Positions 32,401 through 43,657 of a stretch of 64,000 bases of DNA are shown piece by piece. A program made the translations under genes and the position numbers. The notes beneath the pieces were generated by a model. The model ran no database searches, was not told the origin of the DNA, and worked only from the letters and a program-made list of their open reading frames with translations. The stretch's first letter is position 1. Every line of letters starts with the position of its first letter. Source of the stretch: JAWOHX01 sp046484975 (GTDB lineage Bacteria; Bacillota; Clostridia; DUPQ01); NCBI GenBank assembly GCA_046484975.1, contig JAWOHX010000011.1, forward strand, positions 15,147 to 79,146, in the 5' to 3' direction.

Positions 32401-33028
32401 GGACAAGGAAACCAAAATTTATACCATTCCATATGGATCGAGGATCAGCGTGGATGAAGGCCAGTCCGTGGAAGCCGGCGACGAATTGACGGAAGGCAGC
32501 ATCAATCCCCATGATATCCTGCGGATCAAGGGACCCCAGGGAGTCCAGCAATACATTCTGCGGGAAGTGCAAAAGGTATATAAGATGCAGGGGATCGACA
32601 TCAACGACAAACACATCGAGATCATCGTTCGCCAGATGATGAACAAGGTGAAAGTGGATGATTCCGGGGAAACCACCCTTCTGCCGGGCAGTTATGTGGA
32701 CTATCTGGAATTTGAGAACCAGAACATCAAGGCTGAAAGCGAGGGCTTGAGGCCGGCGGAAGGGGAGCGCGTTCTGCTGGGGATCACCAAGGCATCCCTT
32801 GCGACGGAATCCTTCCTCTCGGCGGCATCCTTCCAGGAAACCACGAGGGTGCTCACCGATGCTTCCATCAAAGGAAAAACGGACCCACTCATCGGCCTGA
32901 AGGAGAATGTCATCATCGGCAAGCTGATACCGGCCGGGACAGGAATGGAAAGCTACCAGGAATACGAGGTCTATGTCAATGAGAATCTGTTGGAGGCCGA
33001 GGAAGTATCCGAGGCGGTTTCTTCGTAG
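29492..33028 (+). CDS. rpoC: DNA-directed RNA polymerase subunit beta'
   Basis: 1178 residues. The N-terminal zinc site has '[19 protein letters not shown]'. The catalytic Mg motif NADFDGD is at 447-453. The C-terminal zinc site includes '[13 protein letters not shown]', and the bridge/trigger region lies around '[18 protein letters not shown]'. Starts with GTG after GGAAGGAGC. It is the second gene of the rpoBC unit and ends just before a new promoter. Confidence 0.99.
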   Translation: MQDYDNFDVIKIGLASPEQIREWSKGEVKKPETINYRTLKPERDGLFCERIFGPTKDWECHCGKYKRIRYKGVICDRCGVEVTRSKVRRERMGHIELAAPVSHIWYFRGIPSRMGLVLDMSPRALERVLYFNAFVVLDPGETGLLKKQILNDREYRENQEKYGKSFKAEMGAEAIKKLLDEINLEEECESLKHELRNSSGQKKVRIIKRLETLESFRISGNKPDWMILDVVPVIPPDLRPMVQLDGGRFATSDLNDLYRRVINRNNRLKRLLDLGAPDIIVRNEKRMLQEAVDALINNGRKGKPVTGPGNRPLKSLSDMLRGKQGRFRQNLLGKRVDYSGRSVIVIGPELKLYQCGLPKEMALELFKPFVMKRLVSDGIAHNIKSAKRMVERVRSEVWDILEEVIKDHPVLLNRAPTLHRLGIQAFEPKLVEGRAIQLHPLVCNAYNADFDGDQMAVHVPLSAESQAEARFLMLSANNLLAPKDGKPITVPTQDMVLGSYYLTISKDGEKGEGKAFGGINEILMALDENDITLHSKIRMRTEKIIDGKKVSRVINVTAGKVIFNEIIPQDLGFVDRTNPDTFMDLEIAEVVGKKQLQKIIQQLINCHGTTKAAEILDKIKEIGFAYSTKGAITISVSDMVIPEEKPILIDETEKQVEKVTNQFRRGLITNEERYNSVIKLWTETGDKVTQALMNGLDPMNPLYIMSRSGARGDENQIKQLAGMRGLMFDTSGKIIEIPIKSNFREGLNVLEFFISSNGARKGLADTALRTADSGYLTRRLVDVSHDVIIKEMDCKTTGDIEVSAIYDGKETIETLSDRIKGRYVIHEVLDPETGEELIPKDCFITDDMANAVEDAGIKNIRVRSALACKTRNGVCSKCYGMNLATHEPICKGEAVGIIAAQSIGEPGTQLTMRTFHTGGIAGEDITQGLPRVEELFEARKPKGLSIISEIVGQVKINETKMNREIIIEGEDKETKIYTIPYGSRISVDEGQSVEAGDELTEGSINPHDILRIKGPQGVQQYILREVQKVYKMQGIDINDKHIEIIVRQMMNKVKVDDSGETTLLPGSYVDYLEFENQNIKAESEGLRPAEGERVLLGITKASLATESFLSAASFQETTRVLTDASIKGKTDPLIGLKENVIIGKLIPAGTGMESYQEYEVYVNENLLEAEEVSEAVSS

Positions 33029-33034
33029 TTTTTC

Positions 33035-33064
33035 TTGACAACCCGAAGGAATCGGTGTTAAAAT
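33035..33064 (+). promoter_or_regulatory. Promoter for the L7Ae-rpsL-rpsG-fusA unit
   Basis: TTGACA (33035-33040), 18-base spacer, extended -10 TGTTAAAAT (33056-33064). It begins seven bases after the rpoC stop codon. Confidence 0.75.
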
Positions 33065-33106
33065 GAACGCCGTGTGTTTCTATCGGAAAGAGATTGGATT
33101 GATTAG

Positions 33107-33349
33107 ATGGAACGGTTGAAAAACAAAAAAAGGATTGTCGGACTGAGACAGACCCTGAAATCCCTCAGAAGCGGCAAATTGGAAATTGCATATATCGCCA
33201 TGGACGCGGACCCGAGGGTCGTTGGTGGATTTGAGCAGGAATGCATCAGCATGAACGTGGAAATACGCCGTCCGGAAAGCATGAAGGAACTCGGGAAAGA
33301 ATGCGGCATTGAAGTGGGGACCGCAGTGGCAGGCATTGAAAAAGAATAA
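33107..33349 (+). CDS. Ribosomal protein L7Ae-like (K-turn binding, YbxF-type)
   Basis: 80 residues of the L7Ae/L30e fold with 'GLRQTLKSLRSGKLEIAYIA', then a shortened core and 'CGIEVGTAVAGI'. Relatives bind kink-turn RNA. Located between rpoC and rpsL exactly as ybxF in Bacillus. No clear strong ribosome-binding site is seen before the ATG (only AGAGAT), so the start is somewhat uncertain. Confidence 0.88.
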   Translation: MERLKNKKRIVGLRQTLKSLRSGKLEIAYIAMDADPRVVGGFEQECISMNVEIRRPESMKELGKECGIEVGTAVAGIEKE

Positions 33350-33382
33350 AGCATATAGAAAATAGAAAGGAGGTGCAGCAAT

Positions 33383-33793
33383 TTGCCGACATTTAACCAG
33401 TTGGTGAGAAAGGGGAGAAAGGTCTCAAAAAAGAAATCAGACTCTCCCGCCCTGCAGAAAAGCTTGAACACCCTCAAGAAGAGATCCATCGAAATGAGCT
33501 GTCCGCAGAAGAGAGGGACCTGTACGGTTGTCAAGACCAATACCCCGAAAAAGCCCAATTCCGCACTGAGAAAGATTGCCAGGGTCAGGCTGACGAACGG
33601 CATCGAAGTCACGGCTTACATCCCGGGCATCGGACACAATCTTCAGGAACACAGCGTCGTTTTGATCAGGGGCGGCAGGGTCAAGGATCTTCCCGGTGTC
33701 AGGTATCACATCGTGAGGGGAACACTGGACACGGCAGGTGTGGACAAAAGGAAACAGGGCAGGTCCAAATACGGGACAAAAAAAGGAAAATAA
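33383..33793 (+). CDS. rpsL: 30S ribosomal protein S12
   Basis: 136 residues, starting from TTG at 33383 with AAAGGAGGTG eight bases upstream. Signatures are '[19 protein letters not shown]' and '[14 protein letters not shown]', with both streptomycin-relevant lysines present. A 13-residue insertion before 'CPQKRGTC' is also found in Bacillus-type S12. A UUG start on a core ribosomal gene is uncommon and may tune its translation. Confidence 0.97.
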   Translation: MPTFNQLVRKGRKVSKKKSDSPALQKSLNTLKKRSIEMSCPQKRGTCTVVKTNTPKKPNSALRKIARVRLTNGIEVTAYIPGIGHNLQEHSVVLIRGGRVKDLPGVRYHIVRGTLDTAGVDKRKQGRSKYGTKKGK

Positions 33794-33900
33794 AAGAAAA
33801 TACAGTGCGCCTAGTACTTCATCATATATGTATGAAAGCGCCGGCGATGGCTGACTGCCACGAGTACCGATGATCGTTTATCGAAAAGGAGGGAAGTAAG
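33794..33900 (+). other. rpsL-rpsG intergenic segment
   Basis: 107 bases without a coding frame. A hairpin around 33820-33838 (TTCAT with ATGAA enclosing CATATATG) is visible. In enterobacteria S7 represses its operon by binding the mRNA between these two genes; whether this segment mimics the S7 site cannot be told by eye. The end holds the rpsG ribosome-binding site GGAGGG. Confidence 0.3.
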
Positions 33901-34371
33901 GTGCCAAGAAAAGGTCATGTACCAAAAAGAGATGTTCTTCCCGATCCCATATATAATGACAAGACAGTCACGAAACTTGTCAACAATATCATGTTGGACG
34001 GGAAAAAAGGAGTAGCGCAGAGGATCTGCTACGATGCTTTTGACATCATCAAGGGAAAAACAGGAAAAGATCCTTTGGAAATGTTCAAACTAGCCCTGGA
34101 CAATATCATGCCGGTCCTGGAGATCAAGGCAAGGAGAGTCGGGGGAGCCACATATCAGGTGCCCATAGAAGTCAGACCCGAAAGAAGGCAGGCCCTCGGC
34201 TTGAGATGGCTCTGCACATTTGCCAAAAACAGGGGTGAGCGGACCATGAAGGAAAAGCTTGCGGGCGAGATCATGGATGCCGCCAACGGACAGGGCAATG
34301 CATTCAAGAAAAAGGAAGACACCCATAAAATGGCTGAAGCCAACAAGGCTTTTGCACATTACAGATGGTAA
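33901..34371 (+). CDS. rpsG: 30S ribosomal protein S7
   Basis: 156 residues beginning '[19 protein letters not shown]', with '[18 protein letters not shown]' and the C-terminal '[17 protein letters not shown]'. GTG start after GGAGGGAAGTAAG. Nucleates the 30S head and may autoregulate the unit. fusA follows after 41 bases. Confidence 0.98.
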   Translation: MPRKGHVPKRDVLPDPIYNDKTVTKLVNNIMLDGKKGVAQRICYDAFDIIKGKTGKDPLEMFKLALDNIMPVLEIKARRVGGATYQVPIEVRPERRQALGLRWLCTFAKNRGERTMKEKLAGEIMDAANGQGNAFKKKEDTHKMAEANKAFAHYRW

Positions 34372-34412
34372 TTTCCCATCAAGGGGTGGATTGAAAGGAA
34401 GAAAGAGAGAAT

Positions 34413-36482
34413 ATGCCAAGAGAATTCACATTGGATAAAACGAGAAACGTCGGAATCATGGCTCATATTGATGCCGGAAAGACGACGACAACAGAGCGCA
34501 TTCTCTATTATTCCGGACGCCTCCATAAAATGGGGGAGACCCATGATGGATCTGCCGTCATGGACTGGATGGACCAGGAACAGGAGAGGGGAATCACCAT
34601 CACCTCTGCGGCTACAACCGCCCAGTGGAACAAACACCGCATCAATGTCATAGACACACCCGGGCACGTTGACTTCACGGTGGAGGTGGAACGCTCATTG
34701 AGGGTCCTGGATGGGGCCGTTACTTTGTTCTGCGCGAAAGGCGGGGTGGAGCCCCAGACAGAAACGGTATGGAGGCAGGCGGATAAATATCATGTCCCAA
34801 GGCTCGCCTTTATCAACAAAATGGATATTGTGGGAGCGGATTTCTTTCATTGTGTGGACATGATGAAGGAGCGGCTGGGTGCCAAGGCCATCCCCATCCA
34901 GCTGCCCATCGGGGCGGAGGATGCCTTCAAGGGGATTGTGGACCTGGTCAGCTTCAAGGCCTACTATTACATGGATGACCTCGGCCAGGAGATCGTGGAG
35001 CAGGAGATTCCCGCAGAAATGCTCCAGAAAAGCCTGGAATACAGGAACAAGCTGATGGAAGTGGTGGCGGAAGAGGATGAGGAGCTCCTGATGAAATACC
35101 TCGAAGGCGAGGAAATGACGCAGGATGAGATCAAAAAGGGATTGAGGAAAGCCACCATCAAGGTTGACATCATCCCTGTCACATGCGGGTCCGCTTACAA
35201 GAACAAGGGCGTGCAGAAACTGCTGGATGCCATTGTGGACTATATGCCCTCGCCTCTGGACGTGCCTGCCATCAAGGGGGTCGGAGTCAGGGACAAGGAA
35301 ACTGAAATCATCCGACATTCAGATGACAACGAGCCTTTTTCTGCCCTGGCATTCAAAATCATGACGGATCCTTATGTGGGGAAATTATGTTTTTTCCGGG
35401 TTTACTCAGGAACACTGGACTCCGGGTCATATATTCTCAACAGCACAAAGAACAACAAGGAGCGCATCGGCAGGATCCTCCAGATGCATGCCAATGCCAG
35501 GGAAGAGATCAAGAAGGTGTATTCCGGAGACATTGCCGCCGCGGTGGGATTGAAAAACACCACCACGGGAGACACCCTTTGCGATGAGAAACATCCGGTC
35601 ATACTGGAGGCCATGACCTTTCCGGAACCTGTCATATCCATCGCCATCGAGCCAAAGACCAAGGCAGGGCAGGAAAAAATGGCGGTGGCCCTGCAGAAAC
35701 TGGCGGAGGAAGACCCGACCTTCAGAACCTATACGGACAAGGATACGGGGCAGACCATCATCCAGGGCATGGGGGAACTCCACCTTGACATCCTGGTCAC
35801 CCGCATGTTCCGGGAATTCAGCGTGGAGGCCAATGTGGGCAAACCGCAAGTGGCTTACAAGGAGACCATCAGGAAAAAAGCCACTGCGGAAGGGCGTTTC
35901 ATCCGGCAGTCCGGCGGCAGAGGCCAATACGGACATTGCCTGATCGAAATCGAACCAAGGGCACACGGGGAAGGATATGAGTTCGTGGACAAGATCGTCG
36001 GTGGCAGCATCCCAAGGGAATACATCCCTGCGGTGGATGCTGGAATCAGGGATGCCATGAACAACGGTATCCTTGCCGGGTATCCTGTCCTTGACTTCCG
36101 TGTCACCCTGTTGGATGGGTCCTATCATGATGTGGATTCCTCTGAGATGGCATTCAAAATCGCCGGGTCAATGGCATTTAAAGAAGCATGCAGGAACGCG
36201 GACCCCGCCATCCTTGAACCCATCATGAGGGTGGATGTGGTGGTGCCGGAAGACTACATGGGGGATGTCATCGGAGACATCAATGCGCGAAGAGGCCGGA
36301 TAGAAGGCATGGAACCCAGAAACAACATGCAGATCATCCGATCCCTGGTGCCTTTGTCCGAGATGTTCGGATATGCCACCCAGCTTCGGTCCAGGACCCA
36401 GGGTCGCGGAACCTTCACCATGCAGTTTGCCCATTATGAGGAAGTTCCCAAGGCAATCGCAGACAAGATTTGCGAAATGTAG
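34413..36482 (+). CDS. fusA: Elongation factor G
   Basis: 689 residues. G1 is '[16 protein letters not shown]', G3 is 'DTPGHVDFT', G4 is 'NKMD', and domain IV has 'GGRGQYGH', the usual EF-G layout. Catalyses translocation with GTP. Promoter-less gap to rpsG, so co-transcribed with it; tuf has its own promoter downstream. Confidence 0.98.
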   Translation: MPREFTLDKTRNVGIMAHIDAGKTTTTERILYYSGRLHKMGETHDGSAVMDWMDQEQERGITITSAATTAQWNKHRINVIDTPGHVDFTVEVERSLRVLDGAVTLFCAKGGVEPQTETVWRQADKYHVPRLAFINKMDIVGADFFHCVDMMKERLGAKAIPIQLPIGAEDAFKGIVDLVSFKAYYYMDDLGQEIVEQEIPAEMLQKSLEYRNKLMEVVAEEDEELLMKYLEGEEMTQDEIKKGLRKATIKVDIIPVTCGSAYKNKGVQKLLDAIVDYMPSPLDVPAIKGVGVRDKETEIIRHSDDNEPFSALAFKIMTDPYVGKLCFFRVYSGTLDSGSYILNSTKNNKERIGRILQMHANAREEIKKVYSGDIAAAVGLKNTTTGDTLCDEKHPVILEAMTFPEPVISIAIEPKTKAGQEKMAVALQKLAEEDPTFRTYTDKDTGQTIIQGMGELHLDILVTRMFREFSVEANVGKPQVAYKETIRKKATAEGRFIRQSGGRGQYGHCLIEIEPRAHGEGYEFVDKIVGGSIPREYIPAVDAGIRDAMNNGILAGYPVLDFRVTLLDGSYHDVDSSEMAFKIAGSMAFKEACRNADPAILEPIMRVDVVVPEDYMGDVIGDINARRGRIEGMEPRNNMQIIRSLVPLSEMFGYATQLRSRTQGRGTFTMQFAHYEEVPKAIADKICEM

Positions 36483-36484
36483 GG

Positions 36485-36513
36485 TTGACGGTTGGATGAA
36501 ACATGTATAAAAT
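36485..36513 (+). promoter_or_regulatory. Promoter for tuf
   Basis: TTGACG (36485-36490), 17-base spacer, TAAAAT (36508-36513). It starts just after the fusA stop, with about 85 bases of leader before tuf. Confidence 0.65.
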
Positions 36514-36599
36514 GATAGTGATATACGCGTAAATGCTGTTTCATATCATTTGGTCATGAAAATCAATATTGTGTTTAATTTTAAGGGAGGAAATATAAA

Positions 36600-37805
36600 A
36601 TGGGAAAAGCTAAATTTGAGAGAACAAAACCGCATGCCAACATCGGTACGATAGGCCATGTTGACCACGGTAAAACCACACTGACAGCTGCTATAACCAA
36701 AGTCCTGGGTCTCACGAACAAAAATATCAAATTCATGGCCTATGACGCCATTGATGCAGCACCGGAAGAAAAAGAAAGAGGCATCACCATATCAACGGCC
36801 CATGTCGAATATGAAACCAAGAGCAGGCATTATGCCCATGTTGACTGCCCTGGCCACGCCGACTATGTCAAGAACATGATCACCGGAGCCGCCCAGATGG
36901 ACGGTGCAATACTTGTCGTGTCCGCCGCCGATGGCCCCATGCCCCAGACAAGAGAGCACATCCTTCTTGCCAGGCAGGTTGGTGTACCCCATATCGTGGT
37001 ATACATGAACAAGACCGACATGGTGGATGATCCCGAGCTCATCGAGCTGGTGGAAATGGAACTCAGGGAACTGCTCAGCGAATACAATTTTGACGGGGAC
37101 AACATTCCCATCGTCAAAGGATCTGCACTCCTTGCCCTGGAATCCACATCCACGGACCAGACCGCACCCGAATATGCAACCATCCTGGAGCTGATGGAAG
37201 CCGTCGACAGCTATATTCCGACTCCTGAAAGGGAAACCGATAAGCCTTTCCTCATGCCTGTTGAGGATGTGTTCACCATCACCGGCCGCGGAACCGTCGC
37301 CACCGGAAGGATTGAAAGAGGCAAAGTCAAGACCGGGGAGGAAGTTGAAATCGTGGGCTTCCAGGAAAAATCAAGGAAGACCATCTGCACAGGCGTGGAG
37401 ATGTTCAGGAAGATCCTGGATGAAGCCTTTGCAGGGGACAACGTCGGATGCCTTCTCAGGGGAGTCCAGAGAAGCGAAATCGAAAGAGGCCAGGTCCTTG
37501 CGAAACCCGGTTCCATCACCCCGCATACGGAATTCGAGAGCCAGGTGTACGTGTTGACCAATGATGAAGGCGGAAGGCATACTCCCTTCTTCACGGGATA
37601 CAGGCCCCAGTTCTATTTCAGGACCACCGATGTCACCGGTGTGGCAACCCTTCCCGAAGGCGTGGAAATGTGCATGCCCGGCGACCACATCACCATGACC
37701 ATCAAGCTCATCACCCCCATCGCCATGGAGGAAGGCCTGCGCTTCGCCATCAGGGAAGGCGGACGCACCGTGGGATCGGGAACCGTGTCCAAAGTCATCA
37801 AATAG
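36600..37805 (+). CDS. tuf: Elongation factor Tu
   Basis: 401 residues. G1 is '[14 protein letters not shown]', the effector region contains 'EEKERGITI', G3 is '[15 protein letters not shown]', and G4 is 'NKTD'. Delivers aminoacyl-tRNA to the ribosome. AAGGGAGGAAA precedes the start. A strong terminator follows. Confidence 0.99.
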   Translation: MGKAKFERTKPHANIGTIGHVDHGKTTLTAAITKVLGLTNKNIKFMAYDAIDAAPEEKERGITISTAHVEYETKSRHYAHVDCPGHADYVKNMITGAAQMDGAILVVSAADGPMPQTREHILLARQVGVPHIVVYMNKTDMVDDPELIELVEMELRELLSEYNFDGDNIPIVKGSALLALESTSTDQTAPEYATILELMEAVDSYIPTPERETDKPFLMPVEDVFTITGRGTVATGRIERGKVKTGEEVEIVGFQEKSRKTICTGVEMFRKILDEAFAGDNVGCLLRGVQRSEIERGQVLAKPGSITPHTEFESQVYVLTNDEGGRHTPFFTGYRPQFYFRTTDVTGVATLPEGVEMCMPGDHITMTIKLITPIAMEEGLRFAIREGGRTVGSGTVSKVIK

Positions 37806-37824
37806 AATCCTGAAGGACATCACG

Positions 37825-37856
37825 AAAGGAACTGTTTATACAGTTCCTTTTTTTTA
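37825..37856 (+). terminator. Rho-independent terminator after tuf
   Basis: AAAGGAACTGT (37825-37835) pairs with ACAGTTCCTTT (37840-37850) around a four-base loop, with a run of T to 37856. Ends the ribosomal/translation block. Confidence 0.93.
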
Positions 37857-37886
37857 ACTTAAATATGAAAGAAATAGTGCTAATAC

Positions 37887-39292
<1,406 letters not shown>

Positions 39293-39362
39293 GCACTTTG
39301 ATGGTATTTTTCTCCCGGATGGGGTATGATTAACATGACTACAGCCTGAGGGAGGACATGTT

Positions 39363-40544
39363 ATGCAAAAAATCACTGAAAACATTCTCTGGACGGGAAT
39401 CAAGGACTGGGACTTAAGGCATTTTCATGGGCAGGAGTTATCCACACAAAGGGGAACCACCTACAATGCATATATCATCCTGGACAAGAAAAACGTTCTG
39501 GTGGATACGGTCTGGCCTCCCCATGCACTGCCTTTCATGGATGAAATCCGGGCATTCGGCGTCGAAAACATCGATGCCATCATCATCAACCACATGGAGC
39601 CGGACCATGGCGGAACCCTGGGAATGATCATGGACATCAAACCGGACATCCCCATCTACTGCACTCAGAAAGGGAAAGAGATCATTACGTCCTACTTCCG
39701 AAAAGACTGGAATTTTGTCACCGTTAAGACAGGCGACACCCTGGATATCGGTGAAAATACCCTGACCTTCGTAGAAATGAAAATGATTCACTGGCCAGAC
39801 AGCATGATGGTGTATGCGGACAAGGAGAAAGTCCTTTTTTCCAATGACGCCTTCGGACAGCATTACTGCACGAAGTCCCTCTTCAATGACGAGGTGGACA
39901 ATCATGAACTTTACCAGGAGGCAATCAAGTATTATGCCAATATCCTGACCCCGTTTGCCTCCTTGATCAAAAGCAAGGTTCTTGAGATCAACAAGCTGGG
40001 TCTTGATGTGAAGATCATCGCCCCCAGCCATGGGGTCCTGTGGAGGGAGAATCCTTTCCAGATCGTGGAAAAATATCTGGAATGGTCGGATTCCTACCAG
40101 GAGGATTTCGTTGTGGTCATCTATGACACCATGTACCAGTCCACCAAAAAAATGGCTGAAGGCATCGAGAAAGGACTGCGGGGAAAAGGGGTCCTGGTGA
40201 AACTCTACAATGCAGCAGTGACAGACCCCTCTTATCTGCTCACAGAGATTTTCAAATCCAAGGGGATGGCAGTCGGCAGCTGCACCGTGAACAACGGGGC
40301 CATGGCTTCCATCCATACACTGGTTCACGAGATCAGGTCCCATAAATTCAAAGACAAGCCTTTTCTTGCATTCGGAAGCCACGGATGGAGCGGGGAAGCT
40401 GCAAGGGACATCCACGAAGGACTGTTGGCGGCCAAACTGAGTCCTGTGGCTAATCCCGTGACGGCAAAGTACAATCCGGGAGAGGATGTCCTGGAGGCAT
40501 GCGAAAAAGCGGGAGCCATGCTGGCGGATATTCTTAAGATATAG
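39363..40544 (+). CDS. fprA: A-type flavoprotein (flavodiiron protein)
   Basis: N-terminal metallo-beta-lactamase domain with diiron ligands His77-x-Glu79-x-Asp81-His82, His143 and Asp162, then a flavodoxin domain beginning 'VVIYDTMYQSTKKMAEGI'. The 393-residue length is normal. These enzymes reduce oxygen to water and/or nitric oxide to N2O, protecting anaerobes. No rubredoxin gene lies next to it. A stem-loop at about 40554-40579 may end its transcript. Confidence 0.95.
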   Translation: MQKITENILWTGIKDWDLRHFHGQELSTQRGTTYNAYIILDKKNVLVDTVWPPHALPFMDEIRAFGVENIDAIIINHMEPDHGGTLGMIMDIKPDIPIYCTQKGKEIITSYFRKDWNFVTVKTGDTLDIGENTLTFVEMKMIHWPDSMMVYADKEKVLFSNDAFGQHYCTKSLFNDEVDNHELYQEAIKYYANILTPFASLIKSKVLEINKLGLDVKIIAPSHGVLWRENPFQIVEKYLEWSDSYQEDFVVVIYDTMYQSTKKMAEGIEKGLRGKGVLVKLYNAAVTDPSYLLTEIFKSKGMAVGSCTVNNGAMASIHTLVHEIRSHKFKDKPFLAFGSHGWSGEAARDIHEGLLAAKLSPVANPVTAKYNPGEDVLEACEKAGAMLADILKI

Positions 40545-40597
40545 AACTTGACAAGAAGGATGAAGTATTTCCCCTTCTTTCTCCTTTCAAAAAGAGG

Positions 40598-40603
40598 TAT
40601 AAT
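40598..40603 (+). promoter_or_regulatory. Possible -10 element (TATAAT)
   Basis: A consensus TATAAT lies 35 bases before the degenerate-J gene. The -35 at normal spacing is weak (TTCTTT, 40575), and a TTGACA at 40548 is too far away. Confidence 0.35.
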
Positions 40604-40637
40604 GTGCGTATAAGGGAATAATTCAAAGGAGTGCTTG

Positions 40638-41459
40638 ATGATGTCAGAAATGATGACCAGGGAAAAAGCTTATGAAATCCTGGGGTTGCCGCAGGATGCC
40701 CCTGAGCAGGATATCAAGATCAAATACGAGAATTTCATGAGGCGGCATAGATATGATGAGACCATTGATGTGGATCTCCTGACACAAGCCCATGACACCC
40801 TGATGGGATATGACATGCACAGCAAGGACAAGGACCCTGCATATGCCCAGAAAGGCCTCAACAAAAAGAAAGTGGATAATTTCTTCTACCACCATAAGAG
40901 GAATCTCCTCTACGGAGCAGTCATCCTCATCATTCTTGTAGCCTTGTCCTTCTCCTTGTTCAGTGGAAGGAGGAAGGTGGACTTCGGGGTTGCTTTCATC
41001 GGCAATTTGACCATGTCCGACATAACCCGGGTGGAGGAGTATCTTCAGACGGTATACGAGATCAACAACATCGGGGTCACCTATGCCTCCTATGCATTGG
41101 ACCAGGGGGAAGCCTCCGCAGCCAACATCATCCGGCTCATGGGAGTCATCACCGACCCGATGTACAACGTCCTCTATATGAACAAGGAGGCCGCGGAATT
41201 CCTCGCTACTGAAGAGGGTCTGGTTGATCTGACCCCTTATTTCACCGAGATCGGCATCGTCAGACAGGACGAAAGGATACTCTGGGTAACCACCGACACG
41301 GGGAAAGTGATTGCGGGTGCCATTTTGGTCGGCAGGGATCTTGAATTACAAGACCTGATCATCGGGTTCGTCCCGGATTACATCGGCATATCCAAAAGCG
41401 ACACGGACAAGACAACATCCATCACCTTAATCAGGGGATTATTGGAAAGAAGGCTATAA
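40638..41459 (+). CDS. Degenerate J-domain-like membrane protein (paralogue of the 19499-20296 gene)
   Basis: Residues 8-55 have J-domain-like helices ('REKAYEILGLPQDAPEQDIK', 'DVDLLTQAHDTLMGYD') but no HPD between helices II and III. A basic segment (KKKVDNFFYHHKRN) leads to one transmembrane helix (about 88-108). An external domain of about 165 residues follows, starting 'DFGVAFIGNL'. Order and lengths match the copy next to the sigma factor. Function unknown. Start at 40638 with AAGGAG six bases upstream; an adjacent ATG at 40641 is equally possible. Flanked by fprA and a MoxR set but with its own -10. Confidence 0.75.
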   Translation: MMSEMMTREKAYEILGLPQDAPEQDIKIKYENFMRRHRYDETIDVDLLTQAHDTLMGYDMHSKDKDPAYAQKGLNKKKVDNFFYHHKRNLLYGAVILIILVALSFSLFSGRRKVDFGVAFIGNLTMSDITRVEEYLQTVYEINNIGVTYASYALDQGEASAANIIRLMGVITDPMYNVLYMNKEAAEFLATEEGLVDLTPYFTEIGIVRQDERILWVTTDTGKVIAGAILVGRDLELQDLIIGFVPDYIGISKSDTDKTTSITLIRGLLERRL

Positions 41460-41497
41460 ATCCCACTTAATATCAATAAATATTAGATATTTCCCTA

Positions 41498-41525
41498 CTG
41501 GCATTTTTACGGGATGCTATATAAT
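41498..41525 (+). promoter_or_regulatory. Possible promoter for the MoxR-DUF58 set
   Basis: CTGGCA (41498-41503), 16-base spacer, TATAAT (41520-41525), 37 bases before the MoxR ATG. Confidence 0.4.
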
Positions 41526-41562
41526 TGTGTTGCAATCTTTTTATTGAAGGAGTGTACGTCAC

Positions 41563-42522
41563 ATGGAATATATCAAAGAATTGTCCGATCGGATCAGGGA
41601 AAACATTGCCAAGGTCATCATTGGAAAGGATGAGGTCATTGACATCGTGCTGGCCTCCCTTTTCTCCTCCGGCCATGTCCTTCTGGAGGATGTTCCGGGA
41701 TTGGGAAAGACGGTGCTGGCAAAAAGCCTCGCCAGGTCCATCGGTTGCGACTTCAAGAGGATCCAGTTCACTCCTGACCTCCTGCCTGGAGACCTGACTG
41801 GTGTAAGCGTCTACAATCAGAGGGAATCCGATTTCATTTTCCGGGAAGGTCCGCTTTTCACCCAGATTGTCCTTGCCGATGAAATCAACAGGGCCACTCC
41901 CAGAACCCAGTCTGCCCTTTTGGAATGCATGGAGGAACACCAGATTACCGTGGAAGGCAAGACCATGATCCTTAAAGAACCCTTCTTTGTCATTGCCACC
42001 CAGAATCCCCTGGAGACCCAAGGCACCTTCCCTCTTCCCGAGGCCCAGATGGACAGGTTTTTCGTCAAACTGAGCATCGGTTATCCCTCCCATGGGGAAA
42101 GCATCAGCATCCTGGACCGCTTTGAAAAGGACAAACCCCTTGAACGGCTGGAAACTGTGGCAACGGCCGAGGAAATTGTCAAGGTGCAGGAAATGATGAA
42201 CAAGATATTCGTCAGCGACGACATCAAGGAATATATTGTGGACATCACCGAGGCCACCAGGGAGCATGCACGGCTGATCCTGGGACTTAGCCCGAGGGGC
42301 AGCATCTCCCTGATGAAAGCCGCCAGGGCATATGCGGCCATCCGGGGCAGGGATTTCGTGATTCCCACGGATGTCAAGGCCGTAGGAGTCTGGGTCATGT
42401 CCCACCGGGTAATGCTACGGGGTCATGCCATCACTTCCGGAGGAAAAGGGACCGCAGATGTCATCAAAGAAATTTTTGACACCGTCAAGGTGCCCACAGA
42501 GGACATCGAAGGAGAAAAATAA
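41563..42522 (+). CDS. MoxR family AAA+ ATPase
   Basis: 319 residues. Walker A 'EDVPGLGKTVLAKSLA' (Lys49), Walker B 'IVLADEINRATPRTQSALLE', sensor 1 'FFVIATQNPLETQGTFPLPE'. MoxR ATPases act as chaperones for assembly of metal or membrane complexes and normally sit with DUF58 and transglutaminase-like genes. GAAGGAGTG precedes the start. The DUF58 gene begins on the base after the stop. Confidence 0.95.
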   Translation: MEYIKELSDRIRENIAKVIIGKDEVIDIVLASLFSSGHVLLEDVPGLGKTVLAKSLARSIGCDFKRIQFTPDLLPGDLTGVSVYNQRESDFIFREGPLFTQIVLADEINRATPRTQSALLECMEEHQITVEGKTMILKEPFFVIATQNPLETQGTFPLPEAQMDRFFVKLSIGYPSHGESISILDRFEKDKPLERLETVATAEEIVKVQEMMNKIFVSDDIKEYIVDITEATREHARLILGLSPRGSISLMKAARAYAAIRGRDFVIPTDVKAVGVWVMSHRVMLRGHAITSGGKGTADVIKEIFDTVKVPTEDIEGEK

Positions 42523-43644
42523 ATGGAACTGATTTTTATTGCAGTTCTGGTTATGACGTTCTTCCTGATTGAATTGGTGTTCTATAAATTTTTCCTTCTC
42601 AAGAACATGGAGTATACCCTTTCCTTCAGCCAAAAGCATGCATTTGAAAACGACGACATGTATGTGGATGAGGTCATCTACAACAAGAAACCCATCTATA
42701 TCCCCTGGGTCAAGGCAGACATCCATTCGTCCAAATGGCTGGAATTTGCCAATGCCAGCTCGGTGATCATCGATGAGAGACGATTCGTCACCAGTGGATT
42801 CATGCTCAAGGCTTTCCAGAAGACAACAAGAAGATGGTATATGAAATGCACGAAGAGAGGAGTGTTTGATATTGACAACGCCACGCTGACCTGCGGGGAT
42901 CTTCTGGGGCTGGTCACGGAATCCAAGGCTGTCCCTGTGAAGACCCGGTTGACCGTATACCCCGGCCTGGTGGATCTCAGCGAGACGTTTTTCAGCACCC
43001 GGGACATCATGGGGGATGCCATCGTAAAGCGATTCATCATCGATGACCCGTTCATTGTGAAAGGGACCCGGGAATATATGCCGGGGGATGCCATCAACAG
43101 AATCAACTGGAAGGCCACGGCCCGGCATGACAGGCTGATGGTAAAGGAAAACGACTTCACGGCGAAAATGGGGATCACCGTCCTGATGAACATCCAGTCC
43201 GCCGACAATGAGTTCAACATGGTGAAGAACAAGGATGTGGTGGAACTGGCCATCAAGGTCTCGGCCACCATCCTCAACAGGGGATATTCCACGGGGATGC
43301 CGTTGCGCTTCGCCACCAACGGGTGCGTCGTGGATCGAGACGATGAGATGGTTTTCTCCGAGATCGGCAACGGGCAGGAACACTATATGGAGCTGCTGAC
43401 AGTCCTGGCGCAGCTTAAATTGAAAAATGTCAGGGATTTCCCCATATTCGTGAACGCCCAGATGGAAAATATCCGGAACACCCAGGTCTATATCGTGACC
43501 GCATACTACAACGAGGATATTCTCGGCCTGGCCAGGGAGATGCAGAAGTCTTCCAACACCGTCAAGGTGCTGGTCCTGGACACCTACTCTGATGGAATGC
43601 CGGTGTCCGGGGATATCGAAACCTATTTCATGGGCAGGAAATAG
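42523..43644 (+). CDS. DUF58 domain protein
   Basis: 373 residues with one N-terminal membrane segment (about 3-25). The DUF58 core is 'REYMPGDAINRINWKATARH' followed by 'LMVKENDF', which is very typical. It has a von Willebrand-like region after it. The family partners with MoxR; function unresolved. The ATG directly abuts the MoxR stop codon, implying coupling. Confidence 0.9.
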   Translation: MELIFIAVLVMTFFLIELVFYKFFLLKNMEYTLSFSQKHAFENDDMYVDEVIYNKKPIYIPWVKADIHSSKWLEFANASSVIIDERRFVTSGFMLKAFQKTTRRWYMKCTKRGVFDIDNATLTCGDLLGLVTESKAVPVKTRLTVYPGLVDLSETFFSTRDIMGDAIVKRFIIDDPFIVKGTREYMPGDAINRINWKATARHDRLMVKENDFTAKMGITVLMNIQSADNEFNMVKNKDVVELAIKVSATILNRGYSTGMPLRFATNGCVVDRDDEMVFSEIGNGQEHYMELLTVLAQLKLKNVRDFPIFVNAQMENIRNTQVYIVTAYYNEDILGLAREMQKSSNTVKVLVLDTYSDGMPVSGDIETYFMGRK

Positions 43645-43657
43645 AAAGGAACGCACT

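Noticed and set aside
33383..33793. The 13-residue insertion in S12 looked novel.
   Set aside because: A similar insertion occurs in Bacillus-type S12, so it is a lineage feature.
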